64,000 nucleotides of DNA. Origin: DASQZT01 sp035638575. Lineage in GTDB: Bacteria; Acidobacteriota; Terriglobia; Bryobacterales; Bryobacteraceae. The stretch covers positions 8,785-72,784 of the forward strand of contig DASQZT010000070.1 in the NCBI GenBank assembly GCA_035638575.1. Direction: 5' to 3'. Below, piece by piece: positions 26,278 to 32,993 of this stretch; the first letter of the stretch is position 1, and every line of letters starts with the position of its first letter. The translations under genes were made by a program, and so were the position numbers. The notes beneath the pieces were generated by a model that saw nothing but the letters and a program-made list of their open reading frames with translations, was not told the origin of the DNA and did no database searches.

Positions 26278-26937
26278 CTACCGCCAGCCCCCTCCGCCGC
26301 GCAGCAGAACGAAGCGGCAGATGGTGGCGGTGCGGGATTCGACGCGTCCATGCCGCTTGTGCACGACGCGCAGCTCCTGATCGCCGAACCCGCGGGGTCC
26401 CCCGCCCACCGGGATCACCAGCAGCCCCGGGTCCTTCAGTTGCTCCACCAGGGACGGCGGGACATCGGGCGCGCCGGCGGCCACCGAAATGGCGTCGTAG
26501 GGCGCGAAGTCGGAGTGCCCCAGGCTCCCATCGCCCTCGAGGACCGCCACGTTGGCATCGCGGCCGGTCTTTCGCAGGTTGTCGCGCGCCAGCTGGACGA
26601 GCCCGGGAATGATCTCCATGGCAACCACCCGCCGGGCGAGGGCTCCCAGCACGGCCGCGGCGTAGCCCGATCCGGCGCCGACTTCGAGCACCGTCTCCGT
26701 GCCCGTCAGTTCCAGCAGCTCCGCCATCAGTGCGGTCATGTACGGTTGGGAAATGGTCTGGCCGTAGCCGATGCGAACCGGGTCGTCGCAATAAGCCAGC
26801 ACGCGCTCGTCGGGCGGCACAAACTCCTCGCGCGGGATTTCGAGCATGGCGCGCAACACCCGCTCGTCGCGGATGCCGCGGCGCCGGAGCTGCTTGTCGA
26901 CCATCTGGCGCCGCTCGACTGCCCAGTCGGGTATCAC
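26278..26937 (-). CDS. pcm: Protein-L-isoaspartate O-methyltransferase
   Basis: Repairs damaged L-isoaspartyl residues using SAM. Family motifs are clear: MVDKQLRRRGIRDERVLRAM, REEFVPPDERVLAY, IGYGQTISQPYMTALM, VLEVGAGSGYAAAVL (SAM loop) and LLVIPVGG. The frame opens at an ATG at 26967, but that start would overlap the divergent gene's start; a GTG at 26937 preceded by GGGGCGG and a minus-strand TATTAT gives a normal-length enzyme of 219 residues, so I prefer it. Followed immediately by the DUF2103-like gene. Confidence 0.88.
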   Translation of the reverse strand: MIPDWAVERRQMVDKQLRRRGIRDERVLRAMLEIPREEFVPPDERVLAYCDDPVRIGYGQTISQPYMTALMAELLELTGTETVLEVGAGSGYAAAVLGALARRVVAMEIIPGLVQLARDNLRKTGRDANVAVLEGDGSLGHSDFAPYDAISVAAGAPDVPPSLVEQLKDPGLLVIPVGGGPRGFGDQELRVVHKRHGRVESRTATICRFVLLRGGGGWR

Positions 26938-26952
26938 TTTCCGCCCCAATCC

Positions 26953-26959
26953 TATAATA
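26953..26959. promoter_or_regulatory. Overlapping divergent -10 boxes (pcm and isocitrate dehydrogenase)
   Basis: The plus strand has a perfect TATAAT at 26953-26958, seven bases before the dehydrogenase ATG at 26966. The minus strand has TATTAT on the same bases (26954-26959), correctly placed for pcm. The two promoters would compete for one melting region. No clear -35 is seen for either. Confidence 0.5.
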
Positions 26960-26965
26960 GCTGTC

Positions 26966-27973
26966 ATGGCTCACCTGGTTACGCTCATCCCGGGCGACGG
27001 GATCGGACCCGAAGTCGCGGAGGCGACCGTGCGCGCGGTGGGCGCCACCGGCGTGGCGATCGAGTGGGAGCGCGTGGAGGCCGGGGCGCGCGCGCTGGCC
27101 GAACAGGGCCAGTTGATACCCGACGATGTGTTCGGCTCGCTCGAAGCCACGCGTGTGGGGCTCAAGGGGCCCACCACTACGCCCATCGGCGGCGGGCACC
27201 AGAGCATCAATGTGGCGCTCCGCAAAAAGCTGGGACTGTATGTGAACTTCCGCCCCATTCGCATGCTGCCGGGCCTGAAAACGCGATTCCGCGACCTGCC
27301 GCTCGACATGGCGATTTTTCGCGAGAACACCGAAGACCTGTATTCCGGCCTGGAGCACGAGGTCGTTCCCGGCGTGGTGGAGAGCCTGAAGATCATCACC
27401 CGCAACGCCTCCCTGCGCATCGCGCGCGCCAGCTTCGAATACGCGCGGCGCGAGGGCCGATGCAAGGTGACCGCCATCCACAAGGCCAACATCATGAAGT
27501 TGAGCGACGGCCTGTTTCTGAAGTGCTGCCGGGAGACGGCGGCGCTGTTTCCCGAGATTCAGTACAACGAGCTGATCGTGGACAACGCCTGCATGCAGCT
27601 CGTGATGCGGCCCGAGACGTTCGACCTGCTGGTGATGCCCAACCTGTACGGCGATATTATTTCCGACCTCGCCGCGGGGCTGGTGGGCGGCCTGGGGATC
27701 GTGCCCGGCGCCAATATCGGCGACCATCACGCCATCTTCGAGGCGGTCCACGGGACCGCCCCGGACATCGCGGGCAAAGGGCTGGCGAATCCCACGGCGC
27801 TCATGCAATCGGCCGTGCTGATGCTCGCGCATTTGGGCGAGCGCGAGGCGTCGGCGCGGCTGCAGAATGCCATCTGCCAGGTCTACGCCGCCGCGGAGCA
27901 TCTCACCGGCGACGTGGGCGGGAAGGCCTCCACCACGGAATTCACCGGCGCCGTGATCCGCGAATTGCGATAG
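26966..27973 (+). CDS. NAD-type isocitrate/isopropylmalate dehydrogenase family protein
   Basis: A 335-residue beta-decarboxylating dehydrogenase. It begins LIPGDGIGPEV; the substrate loop is ENTEDLYSGLEHEV; catalytic lysine lies in HKANIMKLSDGLF; metal aspartates in MPNLYGDIISDLAAGL; and HGTAPDIAGKG closes the cofactor pocket. Size and the ENTEDLYSG loop favour an NAD-dependent isocitrate dehydrogenase over 3-isopropylmalate or homoisocitrate dehydrogenase, but these are close relatives. No Shine-Dalgarno is present; TATAAT seven bases upstream suggests a leaderless message. It is followed by rsfS after 29 bp. Confidence 0.88.
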   Translation: MAHLVTLIPGDGIGPEVAEATVRAVGATGVAIEWERVEAGARALAEQGQLIPDDVFGSLEATRVGLKGPTTTPIGGGHQSINVALRKKLGLYVNFRPIRMLPGLKTRFRDLPLDMAIFRENTEDLYSGLEHEVVPGVVESLKIITRNASLRIARASFEYARREGRCKVTAIHKANIMKLSDGLFLKCCRETAALFPEIQYNELIVDNACMQLVMRPETFDLLVMPNLYGDIISDLAAGLVGGLGIVPGANIGDHHAIFEAVHGTAPDIAGKGLANPTALMQSAVLMLAHLGEREASARLQNAICQVYAAAEHLTGDVGGKASTTEFTGAVIRELR

Positions 27974-28002
27974 CCGTAGTACGATACGGACAGGAGCGTG
28001 TT

Positions 28003-28389
28003 CTGAGGCAACCCGATCTCGAGCAGACCACCACCAGCCAGGCCGCGGCCCCAACCTGGCTCGTAGCCGTCCGCGCCGCGGAGTCCAAGAAGGCCACCGA
28101 CATCCAGGTGCTGGACCTCACCGGCATCACTTCGTTTGCGGACTTCTTCGTCATCTGCACCGGCGCGAACCAGCGCCAGATCCAGGCCATCAGCGACGAA
28201 GTGAATCTGCAGGTGAAACACCATTCGGGCGAGCTGCCCATCAGCGTCGAAGGATACAGCCAGGCGGAATGGGTGCTGGCCGATTACGGCGATCTGCTGG
28301 TGCACATCTTTTCGTCCAAAGCGCGCGAGTATTACGGCCTGGAGCGGCTCTGGCGCAGCGCCAAAAAGGTCGAGATCCCGGGGGCGTGA
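28003..28389 (+). CDS. rsfS: Ribosome silencing factor RsfS, apparently CTG-initiated
   Basis: A 128-residue protein of the RsfS/Iojap family, which binds ribosomal protein L14 and blocks subunit joining in starvation. Family segments: KKATDIQVLDLTGITSFADFFVICTGAN, QIQAISDEV, EGYSQAEWVLADYGDLLVHIF and YYGLERLW. No ATG, GTG or TTG occurs in frame in the right place; a CTG at 28003 has AGGAG exactly 6 nt upstream and is the best start. Overlaps rlmH by 4 bases, the usual rsfS-rlmH pairing. Confidence 0.85.
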   Translation: MRQPDLEQTTTSQAAAPTWLVAVRAAESKKATDIQVLDLTGITSFADFFVICTGANQRQIQAISDEVNLQVKHHSGELPISVEGYSQAEWVLADYGDLLVHIFSSKAREYYGLERLWRSAKKVEIPGA

Positions 28390-28805
28390 AGATCTTCCTG
28401 TATTTCATCGGCCGCGCCAGGGACGCTCACGCCAATGGCCTGGCCGAAGACTTCGTGCGCCGCGCCGCGCGCTTCTCGCCAGTCGAGATGCGCGAAATCC
28501 GCCCCGAGCGCGTCGATCTGCGCGCCAAGCACCCTACCGCGCGCCTGGTTTTTCTGGATCCCGCCGGCAGGCCCGTGGACTCCGGCGCCTTCGCCGCGCT
28601 GGTCTCGCGGGCCGAAATGGAGGCGCGCGACCTGGTGTTCCTGGTGGGCGGCCACGATGGATTGCCCGCCGGTTGGGCGGCCCGCGCCGACCTGCTGCTT
28701 TCGCTTTCCGCCATGACCTTTCCGCACGAACTGGCCCGCGTCATGCTCGCCGAGCAGATCTATCGGGCATTCGCAACGTTGCGGGGCCATCCCTACCCGC
28801 GCTAA
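28386..28805 (+). CDS. rlmH: 23S rRNA (pseudouridine-1915-N3)-methyltransferase RlmH
   Basis: A 139-residue SPOUT methyltransferase acting on assembled 70S ribosomes. The knot region is visible as LVFLVGGHDGLP and the C-terminal LSLSAMTFPHELARVMLAEQIYRAFATLRGHPYPR, in place of the usual YHR tail. Slightly short compared with the 155-160 residue family norm. Starts with GTG overlapping the rsfS stop in GTGA. Confidence 0.9.
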   Translation: MKIFLYFIGRARDAHANGLAEDFVRRAARFSPVEMREIRPERVDLRAKHPTARLVFLDPAGRPVDSGAFAALVSRAEMEARDLVFLVGGHDGLPAGWAARADLLLSLSAMTFPHELARVMLAEQIYRAFATLRGHPYPR

Positions 28806-28818
28806 CGTAGTTCGATGG

Positions 28819-29676
28819 ATGTCATGGTTTAGGCGAGACAAACCTCCGGAGGAAAAACTTCCGAAGCTGGACAACGGCGAGCGGCGCGTGCGCACCGAAG
28901 GCCTGTGGCAAAAGTGCGAGGGCTGCCGCCAGATCACCTGGAAAAAAGAGCTGGAAGCCAACTGGAGCGTGTGCCCCAAGTGCGGCTTCCACGGCCGCAT
29001 GGACGCTGTGTCGCGCCTCAGGATGCTGCTGGACGACGCGAAATACGAACAGTTCGACAGCGACCTTACCTCCTCCGACCCGCTCGGCTTCATCGACAAC
29101 AAGCCCTACAGCGAACGGCTGCGGGCCATGCACCAGGCCACCAATCTCTCCGATGCGATAATCGCCGCCGAAGGACGCCTGGACGGCCGCCTCATCCAGA
29201 TCTGCTCCATGGAGCCGCGCTTCATCGGCGGCAGCATGGGCTGCGTCGTGGGCGAAAAAATCGCGCGATCCATCGACCGCGCCATGGAACGCCGCACCCC
29301 ACTGGTAATCGTCTCGGCGTCCGGTGGCGCCCGCATGCAGGAGGGCGCGGTCAGCCTGATGCAGATGGCCAAGATCTCCGCCACGCTGATGCGGCTCGAC
29401 GAGGTGCGCCTGCCCTACATCAGCGTGCTCACCGATCCGACGACCGGCGGAGTCACAGCCAGTTACGCCATGCTGGGCGATCTGAACATCGCCGAGCCCG
29501 GAGCGCTCATCGGTTTCGCCGGCCCGCGCGTCATCGAGCAGACCATCCGGCAGAAGCTGCCCGAGGGATTCCAGCGCGCCGAATTCCTGCTGAAGCACGG
29601 CATGCTGGACGCCGTGGTTCCGCGCCTCGAGCTCAAGCAGTACATCTCCACGGCGCTGAAATTCTTCGTGGATTAA
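28819..29676 (+). CDS. accD: Acetyl-CoA carboxylase carboxyltransferase subunit beta
   Basis: A 285-residue subunit that, with AccA, moves the carboxyl group from biotin to acetyl-CoA to form malonyl-CoA, the first step of fatty-acid synthesis. The N-terminal zinc ribbon has cysteines 33, 36, 52 and 55. The crotonase-fold core shows PLVIVSASGGARMQEG, LTDPTTGGVTAS and IGFAGPRVIEQTI. The stop is directly followed by folC, and plsC follows that, grouping lipid and folate genes. Confidence 0.96.
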   Translation: MSWFRRDKPPEEKLPKLDNGERRVRTEGLWQKCEGCRQITWKKELEANWSVCPKCGFHGRMDAVSRLRMLLDDAKYEQFDSDLTSSDPLGFIDNKPYSERLRAMHQATNLSDAIIAAEGRLDGRLIQICSMEPRFIGGSMGCVVGEKIARSIDRAMERRTPLVIVSASGGARMQEGAVSLMQMAKISATLMRLDEVRLPYISVLTDPTTGGVTASYAMLGDLNIAEPGALIGFAGPRVIEQTIRQKLPEGFQRAEFLLKHGMLDAVVPRLELKQYISTALKFFVD

Positions 29677-30957
29677 GTGAACTACCCCGATTCGGTTCAC
29701 TTCCTGTACGCGCTCGGCAACGAGATTAAAACCGCCAAGCTCGGATTGGAGCGGATCCGCGTGGTGCTCGATGCGCTGGGCCGCCCGCAGGACCGCCTGC
29801 CGATCGTGCACGTGGCCGGCACCAACGGGAAGGGCTCCACCTGCGCGATGATCGAATCGGGCTTGCGCGCTGCCGGCCTGCGTACGGGCCTGTTCACCTC
29901 GCCGCACCTGGCCGAGCCCACCGAGCGCATCCGCATCGCCGGCCGGCCGATTTCGGCCCAACGGTTCGCCGAGGCCTTCGATCGTGTACACGCCGTGGTG
30001 GAGAGCCTGCTGGCCGCGAGCGGGATCGATCTGCACACCACGTACTTCGAAACGGTGACGGCCATGGGCCTGCTGGTGTTTCACGAGGAGCCCGTGCAGA
30101 TCGTGGTGCTCGAAGTGGGGCTGGGAGGGCGGCTCGATGCCACCAACGTGGTGGATCCGGCGTTGTGCGTCATCACGCCCGTGGATTTCGATCACGAAGC
30201 GCTGCTCGGCCGGAGCCTCGAGGCCATTGCCGGCGAAAAGGCGGGCATCCTCAAGCCCGGGGTGCCCGCGGTGTTCGCGCGCCAGCGTCCGGAAGCGGCC
30301 GGCGTGCTGGAGGGCCGCGCGTCCGGGTTGGGGATTTCCGTGGCCCGCACCGCGGACTGGCCGGTGAGCGATCTGGAGCTCGACGCCCGCGGCAGCCGGT
30401 TCCATCTCGCGGGCCCGCGCGATCTGCGCATTCACTGCCCTCTGGCCGGCGAGCATCAGGTGGAGAATGCCGTCACCGCGGTGGCGGCGCTGGCCAGCCT
30501 CGGCGTGCCCGATGCGGCCATCGAGGGTGGCCTTGCGCGAACCGAGTGGCCCGGGAGGCTGGAGCGCGTCTGGGAGCGGCCCGAGATCATCCTCGATGGC
30601 GCGCACAATCCCGCGGGCGCCCGCGCGCTGGCGCGGTATATCGACCGCTTCTATTCCGAGCGCCCGGTGCGACTGATCTTCGGCACGATGCGCGACAAGT
30701 CCGTCGCCGAGATCGGCGCCATTCTGTTTCCGCGCGCGCGGCAGGTGATCGTGACCGCCCCGCAACAATCGCGCGCGCTGGCGCCCGAGGCCATGCGCGA
30801 TGTCGTCGATCATCCCGATCTGCGCACCGCGGCCACGCTGCGCGACGCCCTGGCGCTGGTAGAAGACGTGCCTCCCGGCGACGTCGTTTTCATTACCGGC
30901 TCGTTGTTCCTGGTGGCGGAGGCGCGCGCCCTGCTCTCCGCTCACCCCTTGCTATGA
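29677..30957 (+). CDS. folC: Bifunctional dihydrofolate/folylpolyglutamate synthase
   Basis: A 426-residue Mur-ligase-family enzyme that adds glutamate to dihydropteroate and to folates. The P-loop is HVAGTNGKGSTCAMI; FTSPHLAEPTERIRI, EVGLGGRLDATNVV and DGAHNPAGARAL are the other family signatures. It starts with GTG immediately after the accD TAA, an arrangement seen in many bacteria. Confidence 0.95.
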   Translation: MNYPDSVHFLYALGNEIKTAKLGLERIRVVLDALGRPQDRLPIVHVAGTNGKGSTCAMIESGLRAAGLRTGLFTSPHLAEPTERIRIAGRPISAQRFAEAFDRVHAVVESLLAASGIDLHTTYFETVTAMGLLVFHEEPVQIVVLEVGLGGRLDATNVVDPALCVITPVDFDHEALLGRSLEAIAGEKAGILKPGVPAVFARQRPEAAGVLEGRASGLGISVARTADWPVSDLELDARGSRFHLAGPRDLRIHCPLAGEHQVENAVTAVAALASLGVPDAAIEGGLARTEWPGRLERVWERPEIILDGAHNPAGARALARYIDRFYSERPVRLIFGTMRDKSVAEIGAILFPRARQVIVTAPQQSRALAPEAMRDVVDHPDLRTAATLRDALALVEDVPPGDVVFITGSLFLVAEARALLSAHPLL

Positions 30958-30969
30958 TTGGGGCCAGCG

Positions 30970-31713
30970 ATGAGTTTTCTCCGGTCCCTGTTATTCTCGG
31001 CCCCGCTGATCGGGCTCGCGACCATTTTCATGGGCACCCTGTCGATCCTCGCCTCGCTCTTCGATCCCACCGGCAACTCGCAGCATAAGCTGGCCCGCGC
31101 GTGGGGGAAATTTCTGCTGGCCGTGAGCTTCATCCGGGTGCGCGCCGAAGGGCTGGAGAAGCTGGATTCCGGCGGCACCTACGTGTTCGTCGCCAACCAT
31201 GCGAGCTACATGGATATTCCCGCGCTGCTCTCGCGGCTGCCGCACCAGTTCCGCTTCTTCGCCAAGACCGGCCTGTACAAGATTCCGTTCCTGGGCACGC
31301 ACCTGCGGCGCGCGGGCCATCTTCCGGTGGACCGCTCGAGCGCGCGCGCGTCGCTCAAGAGCATGACCGAAGGCGCCCGCATCATCGCCACGCGCGGAGT
31401 TTCGGTGCTGTTGTTTCCGGAAGGCGGCCGGTCGCCCAAAGGCCTGCGCCAGTTCAAGGAGGGCGCGGCGTACATCGCCATCAAGGCGGGAGTGCCGGCC
31501 GTCCCCATTGCCATCGTGGGGATGCGGCGGCTGCTGCCCATGGGCTCGATCCACCTGCGCGCCGGCACGGCCGCCGTGCGGATCGGCGATCCGATTGCGA
31601 CCCAGGGCCTCGAGCTCTCCGACCGCGTGGAGTTGACGCAGCGTCTGTACGCGGAGATCTCGCGCCTGCTGGAGGAGCCGGCCTCGGTGGCGGAGCCGGT
31701 GACGCGCGGCTGA
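30970..31713 (+). CDS. plsC: 1-acyl-sn-glycerol-3-phosphate acyltransferase
   Basis: A 247-residue membrane acyltransferase that makes phosphatidic acid. The catalytic HX4D motif is NHASYMD; FPEGGRSPKG is the glycerol-phosphate-binding block and VPIAIVG block IV. A membrane helix lies at the N-terminus. Start: the ATG at 30970 after GGGG; a TTG at 30958 is in frame. A partial, internally deleted copy of this gene lies at 32527-32830. Confidence 0.92.
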   Translation: MSFLRSLLFSAPLIGLATIFMGTLSILASLFDPTGNSQHKLARAWGKFLLAVSFIRVRAEGLEKLDSGGTYVFVANHASYMDIPALLSRLPHQFRFFAKTGLYKIPFLGTHLRRAGHLPVDRSSARASLKSMTEGARIIATRGVSVLLFPEGGRSPKGLRQFKEGAAYIAIKAGVPAVPIAIVGMRRLLPMGSIHLRAGTAAVRIGDPIATQGLELSDRVELTQRLYAEISRLLEEPASVAEPVTRG

Positions 31714-31777
31714 TCGGTTTCTGCACTCTGCGAATCCTCAAGCTGCTGAATGAACCTGCGCTCGAATTGGCGAAAGC

Positions 31778-32092
31778 TCAAGCCTGCTTCAGCCGCTCCA
31801 GGATGTATGAGTTCAGACTCTTGCTTTGACGCCTGGCTTCCAGGGCAATCCGGCGATGAATCTCGGGTGGCAATCGCAGGCTCAACGCACCCGAGAATGG
31901 TTTCTCCGGATCTTCCTTCCGCTTGGCGCAGAATTCCAGGTAATCGTCCACGGAGTCCTCGAAGGCCTTCCTCAGTTCCTTTACGGACGCACCCTGAAAG
32001 GTGATCACATCCCGCGTGTTGATCACCTCGCCGCTGAAAACTCCAGCGGCCTCATCGAATTCGGCCAGGCCTTCATAGCCCTTATAAGTCAT
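31778..32092 (-). CDS. hicB: HicB-family antitoxin
   Basis: A 104-residue antitoxin. The N-terminal partially degraded RNase H-like domain is YKGYEGLAEFDEAAGVFSGEVINTRDVITFQGASVKEL, followed by a ribbon-helix-helix DNA-binding domain (SGALSLRLPPEIHRRIALEARRQSKSLNSYILERL). It neutralises HicA and represses the operon through the C-terminal domain. It overlaps hicA by 11 bp, in the order hicA-hicB on the minus strand. Confidence 0.9.
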   Translation of the reverse strand: MTYKGYEGLAEFDEAAGVFSGEVINTRDVITFQGASVKELRKAFEDSVDDYLEFCAKRKEDPEKPFSGALSLRLPPEIHRRIALEARRQSKSLNSYILERLKQA

Positions 32093-32351
32093 CGTGCTTC
32101 GCCCCCTCTGCCTCGATTCCTGCCTCTATCAAAAATCGGCGCACCGCTGCCACGGCACCCCGATCCGTCTCTTTTTGTGAATGCGGCCGATGGAACACGG
32201 CGCGAACTCGGTTTAGCGCAACCCGCACTCGGGAGCCCCTCCCTTCGCTCACCTCCGCACCCAGGTGAATCAGCATGCTCTCGATATCCGGCCATGAGAT
32301 GTTCGCCTGCTTCTCAAAAACCGCTTGAATGATCCGGCGGTGCTTGTCCAC
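32082..32351 (-). CDS. hicA: HicA-family mRNA interferase toxin (GSR variant)
   Basis: An 89-residue toxin with the double-stranded RNA-binding-like fold: DIESMLIHLGAEVSEGRGSRVRVALNRVRAVFHRPH followed by a helix VAAVRRFLIEAGIE. The usual catalytic GSH is GSR here, and a conserved histidine is found later in FHRPH; I believe a subfamily shares this pattern, so it need not be inactive. It starts with GTG just beside a perfect inverted repeat. Confidence 0.85.
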   Translation of the reverse strand: MDKHRRIIQAVFEKQANISWPDIESMLIHLGAEVSEGRGSRVRVALNRVRAVFHRPHSQKETDRGAVAAVRRFLIEAGIEAEGAKHDDL

Positions 32352-32356
32352 CTTCG

Positions 32357-32381
32357 GATGGTATCACACCATGATACCATC
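32357..32381. promoter_or_regulatory. Perfect inverted repeat, probable HicAB operator
   Basis: GATGGTATCA, five bases, TGATACCATC: 10-bp arms with no mismatch, ending 6 bp upstream of the hicA start codon. Position and symmetry fit autoregulation by the HicB ribbon-helix-helix domain. A TATCAT hexamer lies inside it, so binding would cover the promoter. Confidence 0.65.
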
Positions 32382-32429
32382 GGCGAAGTGCGGCATTTCC
32401 GCCTGAATCAATACGCGAACGGCATTGTT

Positions 32430-32526
32430 CCTAATCCGGATCGAAGTGCCGGTCCACGTACATCCAGATCACCCGCGCCCACCGGGTCACGGCCGGACCC
32501 AGCGGCAGGTACGCCACGAACGCGCA
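32430..32526 (-). pseudogene. Duplicated 3' fragment of the DUF983 gene
   Basis: These 97 bases match 36539-36635 with only two differences that I can see (at 32482 and 32498). They hold the last third of the DUF983 coding sequence, including its stop, and then break off in the middle of the gene, where a plsC fragment begins at 32527. Confidence 0.85.
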
Positions 32527-32830
32527 GGGCACGCACCTGCGGCGCGCGGGTCATCTTCCGGTGGACCGCTCGAGCGCGCGAGCGGCGTACATCGCCATCA
32601 AGGCGGGAGTGCCGGCCGTCCCCATCGCCATCGTGGGGATGCGGCGGCTGCTGCCCATGGGCTCGATCCACCTGCGCGCCGGCACGGCCGCCGTGCGGAT
32701 CGGCGATCCGATTGCGACCCAGGGCCTCGAGCTCTCCGACCGCGTGGAGTTGACCGGGCGTCTGTACGCGAAGATCTCGCGCCTGCTGGAGGAGCCGGCC
32801 TCGGTGGCGGAGCCGGTGACGCGCGGCTGA
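32527..32830 (+). pseudogene. Duplicated, internally deleted copy of plsC
   Basis: Matches plsC 31293-31713 at about 98% by eye, with a 117-bp in-frame deletion at the junction near 32581. The HX4D active site and the FPEGGRS block are both absent. A short frame (GTG at 32561, 89 residues) remains open to the original stop but cannot encode an acyltransferase. The few differences are mostly silent, so the duplication is recent. Confidence 0.88.
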
Positions 32831-32960
32831 GGCCTTCGCGGAAGCCTGAGTCTGCACAGTAGAAATCTGAACAATAGTTCTCGAATCTCTCATTTGGACC
32901 TTGAATCGCGGGGCAAATGGGTGGAAAATCGCCATAGCACCAATCTAAGTCCGAGTCAGG

Positions 32961-32978
32961 CCGTCTCCATGGAGACGG
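32961..32978. promoter_or_regulatory. 18-bp perfect palindrome in the leader of the TonB receptor gene
   Basis: CCGTCTCCATGGAGACGG reads the same on both strands and is followed directly by the purine-rich ribosome site (GGAGAGGAGAGACC) of the receptor gene at 32994. It could be an operator or an RNA hairpin limiting ribosome access. Nothing else is recognised in 32831-32960. Confidence 0.5.
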
Positions 32979-32993
32979 AGAGGAGAGACCTAG

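Noticed and set aside
25970..28054. Long open frames (400-750 codons) antisense to real genes, e.g. 4078-6033, 12067-13767, 21829-24054, 25970-28054 and 33576-35906
   Set aside because: They are shadow frames of GC-rich genes: compositions rich in Arg, Gly, Ala, His or Gln, no family motifs, and recognised proteins on the opposite strand or frame.
31293..32830. Near-identical plsC segments as possible ends of a mobile element
   Set aside because: No transposase, no terminal inverted repeats and no target duplication; the pieces are coding fragments of neighbouring genes.
32425..32862. Open frame across the plsC/DUF983 chimera as a novel fusion protein
   Set aside because: The DUF983 part is antisense and the plsC part lacks its active site; it is best explained as a duplication remnant.
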